Source: CAJWPI01 sp964571215
GTDB taxonomy: Bacteria; Pseudomonadota; Gammaproteobacteria; Magnimaribacterales; Magnimaribacteraceae
DNA length: 60,262 nucleotides
Direction: 5' to 3'
Assembly: GCA_964571215.1 (NCBI GenBank)
Contig: CAZMZZ010000004.1
Coordinates: 1-60,262 of the forward strand
Shown: in pieces, positions 35,900 to 45,195 of the stretch
Layout: each line of letters opens with the position of its first letter
Position numbering within the stretch: position 1 is the first letter of the stretch
Made by a program: the position numbers and the translations under genes
The notes under the pieces: generated by a model
Told to the model about the DNA's origin: nothing
Database searches by the model: none
Seen by the model: the letters and a program-made list of their open reading frames with translations, nothing else

Positions 35900-37903
35900 G
35901 TGAAAAAAGAAAATATTCAAGTTTCTATTCAAGAAGCTTATCAGAATGCAGTATCTTTACTGGAAGATGGTAACTTTTCTTTAGCGGAACAACAACTGGC
36001 CGAACTACTTAAAGAGGAACCAAATGATCCTAATTTCCTCAGGTTAAGTGGAGTTTCATCAATAGAACAAGGAAATCCACAAGCAGCACTTATACCTTTA
36101 GATCGAGCAATTAAGATTGCTCCAGACTTTGCTAAAGCATATGAAGATATTGCTACTGCCTACTTTCTTATGGGTGATTTAGAACAAAGCGAAAAATATT
36201 TAAAAAAATCTTTGGAGCTAGATACTAAGGTATTCACAGCCTGGAAGGCTTTAGGTGATATTTTGTTTGATCAAGGAAAAAAAGAAGAAGCAAACAAAGC
36301 TTATAAAGAAGCTCTTAAAACAGATAATAGATATGAAGAAATGACAAAAGCAATGGCCTTAATTTCAAAAGGTCAGTCTGTTGAAGCAGAAAGTATTTAT
36401 AGAGGAATCCTTGCTAAAGATCCGAAGAATGTTGATGCATTGAGGCTACTAGCACTTTTAGCATCTAGAAATGGTGCAATTGATCAGGCTATAAGCATGT
36501 TACTTAAGTGCACTGAACTTGCACCTGATTATGCTATGGCATGGGATAACTTAGGAAAAATGTATAGGCAAAAAGAAGACTATTTTAAATCTATTAAATG
36601 TCTTCAAAAGGCTACTGAACTAAGACCTGAATGGCCTCAAGGGTGGGCAGGTTTAGGAACTGTCTATACAAGAGCTTCGTTACATGAGGAAGGAATTCAA
36701 GCTTATCTAAAATCAATATCATTAAAGGACAATCAACCTAGAGTTCATCTAAGTTTAGGGCATGTATATAAAACTATAGGTTTACAAGAAGAGTCGATTA
36801 AATCCTATAAAAAAACCATAGAGTTAGACCCTCAAAATGGAGAGGCTTATTGGAGCTTAGCTAACTTAAAGACTTATAGATTTACTAATGAAGAAGTTTC
36901 TGAAATGTTAGAGCAATTAAAGAATAAAGACTTACCTGATAGAGAGAAAGTGCATTTTCAATTCTCTTTAGGTAAATCTTATGAGGATGAAAAAAAATTT
37001 AAAAGATCTTTTGATTTTTATTTAAGAGGAAACAATTTAAATAGGGGAAGGAATACATACGACCCTAAAGCTATAGAAGCAATGGTCGAAAGAGAAATAA
37101 AATTTTTTAATAATGAATTCTTTAAGAAGAGAGAAACCTGGGGAGCTACCAATAATGATCCAATATTTATAGTTGGTTTACCTAGGTCTGGCTCCACATT
37201 AATTGAGCAAATTTTAGCTAGCCATTCAGATGTAGAAGGAACTATGGAATTACCTAACATGTTAAATATAGCAAGAAAATTAGGAAATACTTCTAGAGAA
37301 GGATCAAATTATCCTGAAATTCTGGACTCTATAAGTAAATCAGAATCTGTAGAACTAGGAGAACAATATATTAAGGAAACCCAGAGGCTTAGATCAAAAG
37401 GCCCCTATTTTATAGATAAAATGCCAAATAATTTCAGCCATGTTGGTTTAATTAATTTGATACTACCTAATTCTAAGATTATCGATGCTAGAAGAAATCC
37501 TATGGATACATGTTTTAGTTGTTTTAAGCAATTATTTGCTAGAGGTCAGGCGTTTACTTATGATCTTCAGGAAATTGGAAGGTATTATTTAAGTTATATT
37601 CGTTTAATGGATCATTGGCAAAAAGTTGTCCCAGACAAAGTGTACCTTGTTGAATATGAAAAGATGATTTCAAATCAGGAAGAAGAAACCAAAAAGTTAC
37701 TTAAATTTTGTGATTTGTCTTTTCAAGAAAACTGCCTAAAATTTTATGAAAGTAAAAGAGCAATAAAAACTGCAAGTTCTGAACAAGTGAGACAACCTAT
37801 ATATAAACGAGGTATCAATTATTGGAAAAATTTTGAAGAGAGTTTAGTAGATCTAAAAGTATCTTTACAACCGATTAAACAAAGATTCAATATCCCAGAC
37901 TAG
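35900..37903 (+). CDS. TPR repeat-sulfotransferase fusion protein
   Basis: 667 residues from a GTG start at 35900. About nine tetratricopeptide repeats fill residues 10-350, with the WDNLGKMYRQKEDY and AWAGLGTVYTRA type helices; a sulfotransferase domain follows with PIFIVGLPRSGSTLIEQIL near 427-445 (PAPS loop) and DARRNPMDTCFSC near 530 (3'-phosphate element). TPR-sulfotransferases of this design are common in marine bacteria and may sulfate proteins or glycans. No signal peptide is seen. Its start is 40 bp from the divergent BCCT start. Confidence 0.88.
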   Translation: MKKENIQVSIQEAYQNAVSLLEDGNFSLAEQQLAELLKEEPNDPNFLRLSGVSSIEQGNPQAALIPLDRAIKIAPDFAKAYEDIATAYFLMGDLEQSEKYLKKSLELDTKVFTAWKALGDILFDQGKKEEANKAYKEALKTDNRYEEMTKAMALISKGQSVEAESIYRGILAKDPKNVDALRLLALLASRNGAIDQAISMLLKCTELAPDYAMAWDNLGKMYRQKEDYFKSIKCLQKATELRPEWPQGWAGLGTVYTRASLHEEGIQAYLKSISLKDNQPRVHLSLGHVYKTIGLQEESIKSYKKTIELDPQNGEAYWSLANLKTYRFTNEEVSEMLEQLKNKDLPDREKVHFQFSLGKSYEDEKKFKRSFDFYLRGNNLNRGRNTYDPKAIEAMVEREIKFFNNEFFKKRETWGATNNDPIFIVGLPRSGSTLIEQILASHSDVEGTMELPNMLNIARKLGNTSREGSNYPEILDSISKSESVELGEQYIKETQRLRSKGPYFIDKMPNNFSHVGLINLILPNSKIIDARRNPMDTCFSCFKQLFARGQAFTYDLQEIGRYYLSYIRLMDHWQKVVPDKVYLVEYEKMISNQEEETKKLLKFCDLSFQENCLKFYESKRAIKTASSEQVRQPIYKRGINYWKNFEESLVDLKVSLQPIKQRFNIPD

Positions 37904-37948
37904 TTTTTTGGTGTTCTCTGTATACAATACGCGCCTATTTTTTAATAT

Positions 37949-39157
37949 ATGTCTAAGAAAGAAAAAAAGATAATTTTAGCTTATTCAGGAGGCTTGGACA
38001 CTTCTGTAATACTGCATTGGTTAGCTAGAACCTATTCAGCTGAAGTTATAGCCTTTACTGCTGATATAGGACAAGAACATAATCCAAAAAAAGTTAAACA
38101 AAGAGCAGAAGATATAGGGGCTTCTAAGGTCATCATAGAAGATCTAAAAGAAGAATTTATTCAAGACTATGTTTTCCCTATGTTCAGGGCAAACACTTTA
38201 TATGAAGGTGAATATCTTTTAGGAACATCAATAGCAAGACCATTAATATCAAAAAGATTAATTGAGATCGCTAATGAAGAAAATGCTCATGCTATATCGC
38301 ATGGTGCTACCGGAAAAGGTAATGATCAAATTAGATTTGAAATAGGGGCTTACGCACTTAACCCTAATATAGAGGTTATATCTCCCTGGAGAGAATGGAA
38401 TTATTCATCTAGAGCTGACTTAATTGAATATTGCCAAGAACATGACATAAATTTAGATATTAATAATGAAGAACCTTCTTATTCTATCGATGAGAATCTT
38501 CTGCATACCTCCTATGAAGGAGGCATTTTAGAAGATATTTCTACAGAAGCTCCTGAAGAAATCTGGCAAAGAACAAGTGCTATTCAAGAGACACCTAATA
38601 AATCAGAAAACATAAAGATAAGTTTTGTTAAGGGAGACCCCGTCGCCATAAATGATCAAAAAATATCTCCAGCAAAAATAATGGCAGATTTAAATAGTTT
38701 TGCAGGAAAGCATGGTGTAGGTAGATTAGATCTTGTAGAAAATAGATTTACTGGTATGAAATCCAGAGGTTGTTATGAAACTCCTGGAGGCACATTATTA
38801 CTAAAAGCACATAGGGCTATTGAATCCATAACTCTTGATGGTCACGCTGCCCATCTTAAAGATGAACTAATGCCTAGATATGCAGATATAATTTATAAAG
38901 GGTTGTGGTGGAGCCCTGAAAGAGAGGCTTTACAAGCTTTGATTAATAAAACTCAAGATAATGTAACTGGATCAGTTACCCTGTCTCTTCTGAAAGGTAA
39001 TATTAATATAGTAAAAAGAGAATCAAAATCTAGTCTTTATAATCCTCAATTAGTAACTTTTGAAGACGATAAAAAAGCTTTCGATCAGAAGGATGCCACT
39101 GGTTTTATAAATATAAATGCTCTTAGGTTCAGACTGAGTTCAAAGAACAAAAAATAG
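37949..39157 (+). CDS. argG: Argininosuccinate synthase
   Basis: 402 residues. The ATP loop LAYSGGLDTSVIL is near residues 9-21; GATGKGNDQIRFEIG, SPWREW and RFTGMKSRGCYETPGGTLL are further family motifs. It joins citrulline and aspartate in arginine synthesis. The length is normal. Upstream, TATACAATACGCGCC (TACAAT at 37923-37928 with a GC discriminator) could be a -10 of a growth-regulated promoter, without a clear -35. The gene converges with the ferredoxin reductase gene with only four bases between. Confidence 0.96.
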   Translation: MSKKEKKIILAYSGGLDTSVILHWLARTYSAEVIAFTADIGQEHNPKKVKQRAEDIGASKVIIEDLKEEFIQDYVFPMFRANTLYEGEYLLGTSIARPLISKRLIEIANEENAHAISHGATGKGNDQIRFEIGAYALNPNIEVISPWREWNYSSRADLIEYCQEHDINLDINNEEPSYSIDENLLHTSYEGGILEDISTEAPEEIWQRTSAIQETPNKSENIKISFVKGDPVAINDQKISPAKIMADLNSFAGKHGVGRLDLVENRFTGMKSRGCYETPGGTLLLKAHRAIESITLDGHAAHLKDELMPRYADIIYKGLWWSPEREALQALINKTQDNVTGSVTLSLLKGNINIVKRESKSSLYNPQLVTFEDDKKAFDQKDATGFININALRFRLSSKNKK

Positions 39158-39161
39158 ATAT

Positions 39162-40214
39162 CTAGTCTACTTTTACTCCTAGTTTTTTATGCAACCTAGT
39201 ATTAGATGTTGTATAGCCAAAAGGAACTCTTTCTCCAGGAAAACACCTTCTAAAGGCATGTTGAACCGCTAAGGTTGTTTCGTGAAAACCACATAAAATC
39301 AGATCAAGCTTACCTGGATAATTATTAATATCTCCAACTGCAAAAATTCCTTCTTCACTAGTTTGAAATTTTTCAGTATCTACAGAAATCTTCTTTGCAT
39401 TGAGATCCAGCCCCCAGTTAGCTATGGGTCCTAGTTTTTTATTTAACCCAAATAGAAATAAAATCTCATTACAATCTAAAGATTCTATTTCCTTTGTTTC
39501 AAAGTGCTTTATTGTCACTCCTGATATTTGTTGATTACCTTCTATACTTTCTATTACATAAGGGGTTTTTAAATTAACGTTGCCTGTTTCAACTAATTCA
39601 CGCATAAGAGTTTCTGTATGTGGAGCTCCTCTGAAAACATCTCTTCTATGGACTAGCGTTAAAGACTTTGTAAGATCTGCTAATTCAACTGTCCAATCCA
39701 AAGCACTGTCCCCACCTCCAAAGATTAGTAAATCCTTGTTCTTGTAATGTTCTTTATTACGAACAGAGTAAGCAACTCCCTTTCCTATAAGTCTATCAGG
39801 GTCTTCTATATTGGGAGGTCTTCTTGGTTCAAAAGACCCACCACCTGCAGCAATAAAGATGTTTGGTGTAATAAATTCTTTACCTTGTGAAGTCTTTACT
39901 TTCCATTCTTTAATATCTTCTTGTTCATTAACTAAATCTATCTCTTCTACCCGCTCATCTAAATGTAAGCCATACTCAAAAGGTTTTATTTGCTCTAATA
40001 AAGCTTGGATATGTTCTTCAGCTGTTTGATAAGGGACACCTGGAATATCAAAAATTGGTTTATCAGAATATAACTCAGAGCACTGACCTCCTATCTTATC
40101 TAAGTTATCAACTAACTCACATCTTAGTCCTAATAAGCCTGCTTCAAAAACAGTAAACAATCCTACTGGTCCAGCACCAACTACTAAAATATCGGTTTTA
40201 ATCTCCTCTCTCAT
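39162..40214 (-). CDS. Ferredoxin/flavodoxin--NADP reductase, type 2 (thioredoxin-reductase-like)
   Basis: 350 residues. FAD motif VVGAGPVGLFTVFEAGLLG near residues 11-29, then IGGQCSELYSDKPIFDIPG, the NADP motif FGGGDSALDWTVE, and EGIFAVGDINNYPGKLDL. This is the YumC-type ferredoxin reductase; the CxxC of true thioredoxin reductases is absent. It reduces ferredoxin or flavodoxin with NADPH and could supply electrons to the Rieske oxygenase or radical SAM enzymes; that link is inference. It lies two bases downstream of the MetRS C-terminal gene. Confidence 0.88.
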   Translation of the reverse strand: MREEIKTDILVVGAGPVGLFTVFEAGLLGLRCELVDNLDKIGGQCSELYSDKPIFDIPGVPYQTAEEHIQALLEQIKPFEYGLHLDERVEEIDLVNEQEDIKEWKVKTSQGKEFITPNIFIAAGGGSFEPRRPPNIEDPDRLIGKGVAYSVRNKEHYKNKDLLIFGGGDSALDWTVELADLTKSLTLVHRRDVFRGAPHTETLMRELVETGNVNLKTPYVIESIEGNQQISGVTIKHFETKEIESLDCNEILFLFGLNKKLGPIANWGLDLNAKKISVDTEKFQTSEEGIFAVGDINNYPGKLDLILCGFHETTLAVQHAFRRCFPGERVPFGYTTSNTRLHKKLGVKVD

Positions 40215-40215
40215 G

Positions 40216-40551
40216 CTATCTTACTTTCATCCCAGGAGAAGCTCCTTCATCTGGGGAAATAATAAAAATCCCTTCATCATCATCCCCTGAAGCTAAAATC
40301 ATACCTTCAGAGATACCAAATTGCATTTTTCTTGATTCAAGATTATTAACGCACACAACCAATTTATCTTTTAGATCTTCAACTTTATAAGCCTTTTTAA
40401 TTCCAGCAAAAACTATTTTTTTTCCTTCTTTTCCTAAATCTAGTGTTAATTTAATTAATTTATCTGCTTCTTCTACAGAATCTGCTTCTAAAATTTTAGC
40501 TATCCTCAGATCTATTTTAAGGAAATCTTCGATATTAATGTCATCCATCAT
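40216..40551 (-). CDS. Methionyl-tRNA synthetase C-terminal tRNA-binding subunit
   Basis: 111 residues, OB-fold of the tRNA-binding (EMAPII/Trbp111-like) domain: DFLKIDLRIAKILEAD, IVFAGIKKAY, VCVNNLESRKMQFGISEGMILASG. In E. coli this is the C-terminal end of MetG; here it is a separate gene overlapping the metG stop as ATGA, with an AAGGAAG site just upstream of ATGATG. It dimerises or helps the catalytic subunit bind tRNA. No slippery sequence suitable for programmed frameshifting is visible, so independent translation by coupling is favoured. Confidence 0.88.
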   Translation of the reverse strand: MMDDINIEDFLKIDLRIAKILEADSVEEADKLIKLTLDLGKEGKKIVFAGIKKAYKVEDLKDKLVVCVNNLESRKMQFGISEGMILASGDDDEGIFIISPDEGASPGMKVR

Positions 40552-42209
40552 TCTTCCTTTGCTTCAGTATTTATTTTTTCTATATTACCTTCATCTATTC
40601 TAGTTAATAAAGGTTTGTATTTTGTAATCTTATGGTCTAAAAGCAAATTATCTATTTCATCCCATTCAGGAATATTAATAGCTAAGAACTTAAATATTCT
40701 TGAAGTTAATTTTGGTAGGACAGGAATCAACATAATAGCTAATAGTCTAAATAAATTTAATGAAGTAGTGCAGATAGATTGAACAAGCTTATTATTATCT
40801 TTATCTTTAATGAGAACCCAAGGTTCCATTTTATCAATATATTGATTAGCTTTATCAGCCAATGTCATAATTTCTCTAATAGCTTTACTGTATTCTCTAT
40901 CTTCATATGCTTGGTAAACTTGAGAGGAATTATTAATAAACTCTTTTATAAGTTCTTCATTATGAGGCGTATGAGATAACCTATTTTGAAAATTATCATT
41001 TATGAATTTTGCTGTTCTACTACCTATATTTATAAACTTTCCTATCAAATCAGAATTTACTCTTTGATAAAAGTCATTTAAATTTAAATCTATATCTTCT
41101 ACTCCAGAACTTAATTTAGCAGCAAAATAATATCTTAAATATTCAGGATCAAGATTCATACGGAAGTTTTTTGCAAGAATAAAAGTTCCTCTTGATTTTG
41201 ACATCTTTTCACCTTCTACAGTTAAGAAACCATGTATAAATACTCCATTAGGTTGACGGAAATCTGCTTTTAATAGCATAACCGGAAAAAATAGGGCATG
41301 AAAATACATAATATCTTTTCCAATAAAATGATAAAGCTCTCTAATAGATTCTGGATTCCAAAATTTTTCAAAATCTTTAGGTTTTTTTTGTTTGTCTAGA
41401 TAGTTTTTATGACTTGCAAGATATCCTATGGGTGCATCTAACCAAACATAAAAATATTTATCTTTATAACCAGGTATCTTAAAACCAAAATATGGTTTAT
41501 CACGACTTATATCCCAATCTTTTATTTCTCCATTTACCCATTCTAAAAGTTTATTGTATGCTTTCTTTGAAATTGTAGCTTTCATCAACCACTCTTTTAT
41601 TTCTTTTTTTAAACGTGATAATTTAAAAAATAAGTGTTTGCTTCTTTTAAGCTGAGGTCTGGAATTAGTTATTACAGAAATAGGATTTAGAAGTTCAGTA
41701 GCAGAATAAGTTGTACTGCATACTTCGCAGTTGTCCCCGTACTGTTCTTTTGCTCCACATTTAGGACATTGGCCTTTTATGTACCTATCAGAAAGAAACA
41801 ACCCCTTTTCTGTGTCGTAAAGCTGTTCTATTTCTCTTTCTTCAACAAGATTTTGCTCTTTCAGACGTTCAAAAATTAATTCTGAATAATATTGATTTTC
41901 ATCACTATGAGTGGTGTGAAAATTATCATAGTCTATTTGAAAAGCTTCTAAGTCCTCTAAATGACTTCTTTTTACTCTTTCAATTAACTCTTCGGGAGAT
42001 ATATCTAACTCTTCAGCTTTAAGCATAATAGAGGTACCATGAGCATCTTCTCCACATATATATGTGCAATTATTTCCAATTAACTTTTGATAACGAACCC
42101 AAATATCTGACTGTATATGTTCCAATATATGGCCTAAATGAAGTGGGCCATTGGCATAGGGTAGGGCATTTGTTACTAAAATATTTCTTTTTGATTTATC
42201 TTTTGACAT
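40548..42209 (-). CDS. metG: Methionyl-tRNA synthetase, catalytic and anticodon-binding part
   Basis: 553 residues. Class I motifs PLHLGHI (HIGH, near residues 20-26) and KMSKSRG (near 333-339) are present; the zinc knuckle has CPKCGAKEQYGDNCEVC. It attaches methionine to tRNA(Met). It lacks the C-terminal tRNA-binding domain, which is encoded by the next gene, giving about 664 residues in all, close to the 677 of E. coli MetG. The divergent neighbour is mrp, as in E. coli. Confidence 0.96.
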   Translation of the reverse strand: MSKDKSKRNILVTNALPYANGPLHLGHILEHIQSDIWVRYQKLIGNNCTYICGEDAHGTSIMLKAEELDISPEELIERVKRSHLEDLEAFQIDYDNFHTTHSDENQYYSELIFERLKEQNLVEEREIEQLYDTEKGLFLSDRYIKGQCPKCGAKEQYGDNCEVCSTTYSATELLNPISVITNSRPQLKRSKHLFFKLSRLKKEIKEWLMKATISKKAYNKLLEWVNGEIKDWDISRDKPYFGFKIPGYKDKYFYVWLDAPIGYLASHKNYLDKQKKPKDFEKFWNPESIRELYHFIGKDIMYFHALFFPVMLLKADFRQPNGVFIHGFLTVEGEKMSKSRGTFILAKNFRMNLDPEYLRYYFAAKLSSGVEDIDLNLNDFYQRVNSDLIGKFINIGSRTAKFINDNFQNRLSHTPHNEELIKEFINNSSQVYQAYEDREYSKAIREIMTLADKANQYIDKMEPWVLIKDKDNNKLVQSICTTSLNLFRLLAIMLIPVLPKLTSRIFKFLAINIPEWDEIDNLLLDHKITKYKPLLTRIDEGNIEKINTEAKEE

Positions 42210-42280
42210 ATTGCATAGACGGAAGCAACCCTTAGAATGTTATTTAATATCATTATATCGTATTGTATTAACTTAATGAG

Positions 42281-43108
42281 ATGCCCAAAGATCTAAAACA
42301 AATTAATGTGCCTGATACCTTAAAAAAGGTTAAAAATATCATAGGTGTATTTTCAGCTAAAGGAGGAGTAGGAAAGTCTGCAGTTTCATTAAATTTAGCT
42401 CTTTCACTTCAGAAGAAGGGTCTAAAGGTAGGGTTGGCAGATGCTGATATATACGGACCTAGTCAGACAGTTCTAATGCAGGCTTTAAACCAAAAAATAG
42501 AAGTTAAAGATCAAAAAATACTTAAACCTGTTAATAAAGATGGAATCAAGTTCATGTCAATGGGTCTTATCAGCAACGAAAAGATGCCTGTAATCTGGAG
42601 AGGGCCAATGGTGAGTGGTGCAGTTCTACAGTTAATATCTCAAACAGATTGGGAAGAACTAGATTATTTAATTATTGACACACCACCTGGTACTGGAGAT
42701 GTTCAGTTAACCTTATTACAAAGAATACCAATAAAGGGTGCTTTGATTATAACCACCCCAGAAGATGTTTCCATCTCTGATACTAAGAAAGGAATTGAAA
42801 TGATATTAAAACTTGATGTTCCCCTGTTAGGATTAATAGAAAATATGAGTTGGTTTTCTCCTAAAGGATCAAGTAAGAAATATTATATTTTTGGCAAAGA
42901 TGGTGGAAAGACTTTATCTTCTGAATATAAGATTGACCTTATTTCTCAATTACAATTAATAGAGGCTGGAGAGCAAAAAGCTATATACGATGATAACGAT
43001 ATGAAAAATAAGTTCGATAAAATATCTTCTTTTATAATAAAAAGGATAGATAACTTAACAGAAGAATTAAAAAATAATATTCCTCAAATTAATTTACCTA
43101 ATGACTAA
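42281..43108 (+). CDS. mrp: Mrp/ApbC family iron-sulfur cluster carrier ATPase
   Basis: 275 residues. The deviant Walker A motif FSAKGGVGKSAVSLNLA is near residues 23-40, with ADADIYGPSQ and IDTPPGTGD following. The N-terminal MIP18 (DUF59) domain found in many Mrp proteins is missing, giving the short form. It carries Fe-S clusters, using ATP hydrolysis. The CxxC pair usually near the C terminus is not obvious in the visible sequence, which is odd for cluster carriage. It is divergent from metG and overlaps mlaA by eight bases. Confidence 0.88.
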   Translation: MPKDLKQINVPDTLKKVKNIIGVFSAKGGVGKSAVSLNLALSLQKKGLKVGLADADIYGPSQTVLMQALNQKIEVKDQKILKPVNKDGIKFMSMGLISNEKMPVIWRGPMVSGAVLQLISQTDWEELDYLIIDTPPGTGDVQLTLLQRIPIKGALIITTPEDVSISDTKKGIEMILKLDVPLLGLIENMSWFSPKGSSKKYYIFGKDGGKTLSSEYKIDLISQLQLIEAGEQKAIYDDNDMKNKFDKISSFIIKRIDNLTEELKNNIPQINLPND

Positions 43109-43784
43109 AATCTTTTCTTTTATTTTTATTCAACTATTTGCTTTGCAAGTATTAGCCAACGACCCCTTTGAAGAAATAAATAGAGTGACCTTTGATATTA
43201 ATAACTCTCTTGATGATTCAATTGCTAAGCCCGTAGCAGAAGCTTACAAAAAAATAACTCCAGACATAGTAGAAGTTGGAATTAGCAATATAATTTTTAA
43301 CATCGAAGACATAAGTGTTTGCTTAAATAATCTTTTACAAGGGAAAATAATTGATAGCGTCTCAGATCTCAGCAGAGTTATTATTAATAGCAGTTTAGGA
43401 GTAGGGGGTATATTTGATGTAGCTAGTAGTTTAGGATTAAAGAAACATGATGAGGACTTTGGCCAGACCCTGGCTACCTGGGGTGTTCCAGATGGACCTT
43501 ATATCATTTTGCCCTTAATTGGACCTAGCACCCTTAAGGATTCTTTTGCAATGATACCTGATGCTTTTATGAGCCCTTCGATTTTAATAGACCATGAAAG
43601 AACAGTTTATAGTCTAAAGTTTTTAGATTTAATAGACACTCGAGCTAGGTATCTAGGTCTTGAATCAATAGTTATCGGAGATGAGTATATTTTCTTTAGA
43701 GATGCTTATTATCAAAATAGAAAATATGAAGAAAAAGATGGTTTAATAGAAGACGACTTTGATGAATTTGATGATTTTGATTAA
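43101..43784 (+). CDS. mlaA: MlaA (VacJ) family outer-membrane lipid-transport protein
   Basis: 227 residues. DPFEEINRVTFDINNSLDDSIAKPVAEAYK is the MlaA core start, then FNIEDISVCLNNLLQGK and FGQTLATWGVPDGPYIILPLIGPSTLKDS. MlaA removes phospholipids from the outer leaflet of the outer membrane. The signal peptide (FIFIQLFALQVLAND) has no lipobox cysteine, so it is probably cleaved by signal peptidase I and not lipidated. The C terminus is acidic (EDDFDEFDDFD). Convergent overlap with the TerB gene. Confidence 0.88.
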   Translation: MTKIFSFIFIQLFALQVLANDPFEEINRVTFDINNSLDDSIAKPVAEAYKKITPDIVEVGISNIIFNIEDISVCLNNLLQGKIIDSVSDLSRVIINSSLGVGGIFDVASSLGLKKHDEDFGQTLATWGVPDGPYIILPLIGPSTLKDSFAMIPDAFMSPSILIDHERTVYSLKFLDLIDTRARYLGLESIVIGDEYIFFRDAYYQNRKYEEKDGLIEDDFDEFDDFD

Positions 43785-44233
43785 CTCTTAGTTATTTTAA
43801 GTTTCTCAGCTATAAAATCTGAATGTGAAATATGCAATAACCCAGATATTTTTCTTATTAGATGTTCCTCATATTTATCTAACTTATTATCAGCATAAGC
43901 AATTATCCAAAGGCAATTTAAGAGCTTTTTCTTATCTTCATAGGTACAGGAGTCATTAATAATCCTAGTGTGTTCATACAAAGAGGTTGATTCATTAACT
44001 GTTTGTTGAGCATCTTCAATAATTAACTCTATTGTTTTATCGTCTATAGAAAATACTGTTCTTAATGTTTTTTTTAAAGAATTAACTTCTAAGTCATTGA
44101 AATTCTTGTCAGCTAAAGCAGTTTCAATTAATAAAGCTGATGTTGCAAATTGAAGAGCTTCATTTAGATCTTCTTCTCCGATTTGTTTTTCTTCTGAAAA
44201 GCCTGAAAAAAGTTTTCTTAACTTATCTAACAT
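43781..44233 (-). CDS. TerB-like (DjlA N-terminal type) protein
   Basis: 150 residues, all-helical TerB fold: ALLIETALADKNFNDLEVNSLKKTLRTVFSID, then LNCLWIIAYADNKLDKYEEHLIRKISGLLHISHSDFIAEK, the repeated acidic ADxxxDxxE pattern of TerB metal-binding domains. TerB proteins are linked to tellurite resistance, but stand-alone forms in proteobacteria have unclear roles. It overlaps dusA by eleven bases and mlaA by four. Confidence 0.8.
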   Translation of the reverse strand: MLDKLRKLFSGFSEEKQIGEEDLNEALQFATSALLIETALADKNFNDLEVNSLKKTLRTVFSIDDKTIELIIEDAQQTVNESTSLYEHTRIINDSCTYEDKKKLLNCLWIIAYADNKLDKYEEHLIRKISGLLHISHSDFIAEKLKITKS

Positions 44234-45185
44234 AAAGCTCTAATTTATGTGAAATTGAAATTAATTGGTCTTCTAATTCTTTCTCACTATTAATCGAAGT
44301 GAGTAATGTTCTAAGTTTTTTTGCTTGGTTTGTTCCTTTAAATAGTCCCAGAAAATGTCTCATAATTAAATGAATTTTAATTCCTGCATGAACTTGTTCT
44401 AGAAGATATGGAATTAGTTCTTTAAATACTTCTATTCTTGATTTATTAAAAAATCTTTTACTATAAAAAAGTTGATCTACATCCTTTATTTGGAAGGGAT
44501 TTTGATAGATTCCTCTCCCCATCATAATGCCATCAACATAACTTAGATGTGTAATGCTTTTATTGATCTCAGAAAGTCCACCATTGAGTATAATTTCAAG
44601 ATCGGGGAACTTTTCTTTAAGCTTATAAACTCTCTCATAGTTAAGAGCGGGTATATTTCTATTTTCTTTTGGACTTAATCCTTTTAATAAGGCTTTTCTG
44701 GCATGAATTATATATATAGAGCAGCCAGCTTCTTTTGTGATTTGAATAAAGTTGTCTAAGTCTTTCTCAGTATCCATATTATCTACACCAATTCTGCACT
44801 TAATAGACACAGGTATATCTACGCTACCTATTAAAGCTTTAATACAGTCTGCAACTTTGTTTGGGTTTTTCATAAGTACAGCACCAAACTTTCCTTCTTT
44901 AACTTTTTTACTCGGACAACCGACATTTAGATTTATTTCATCATATCCGCATTCTTCAGCCTCTTGGGCTGCATCACTTAGACAAATTGGATCACTTCCT
45001 CCTAATTGAATTCCTAAAGGATGTTCACAAGAATTAAAATTAATTAACTTGCTATTTCTAACAACAGCATTGGCATGAATCATCTCACTGTATAAATATG
45101 CCTTAGTAGATAATTTACGTAAGAAGTAACGTTCGTGACGGTCAGTCCTTCCCATCATTGGAGCTACACAAAACCTTCTCTGCAT
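44223..45185 (-). CDS. dusA: tRNA-dihydrouridine synthase A
   Basis: 320 residues. FCVAPMMGRTDRHERYFLRKLS and YSEMIHANAVV open the FMN TIM barrel; the catalytic Cys is in NVGCPSKKVKEGKFGAVLM; GGLSEI and MGRGIYQNPF are FMN-phosphate loops. It reduces uridines at positions 20 and 20a of tRNA D-loops. The DRHERYF motif marks the DusA subgroup rather than DusB or DusC. It precedes the TerB gene with overlap. Confidence 0.93.
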   Translation of the reverse strand: MQRRFCVAPMMGRTDRHERYFLRKLSTKAYLYSEMIHANAVVRNSKLINFNSCEHPLGIQLGGSDPICLSDAAQEAEECGYDEINLNVGCPSKKVKEGKFGAVLMKNPNKVADCIKALIGSVDIPVSIKCRIGVDNMDTEKDLDNFIQITKEAGCSIYIIHARKALLKGLSPKENRNIPALNYERVYKLKEKFPDLEIILNGGLSEINKSITHLSYVDGIMMGRGIYQNPFQIKDVDQLFYSKRFFNKSRIEVFKELIPYLLEQVHAGIKIHLIMRHFLGLFKGTNQAKKLRTLLTSINSEKELEDQLISISHKLELYVR

Positions 45186-45195
45186 CTAGTTTCTA

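Noticed and set aside
40548..40580. Programmed frameshift joining metG to the C-terminal gene
   Set aside because: No slippery heptamer is visible; ATGATG with its own AAGGAAG site is enough for coupled translation.
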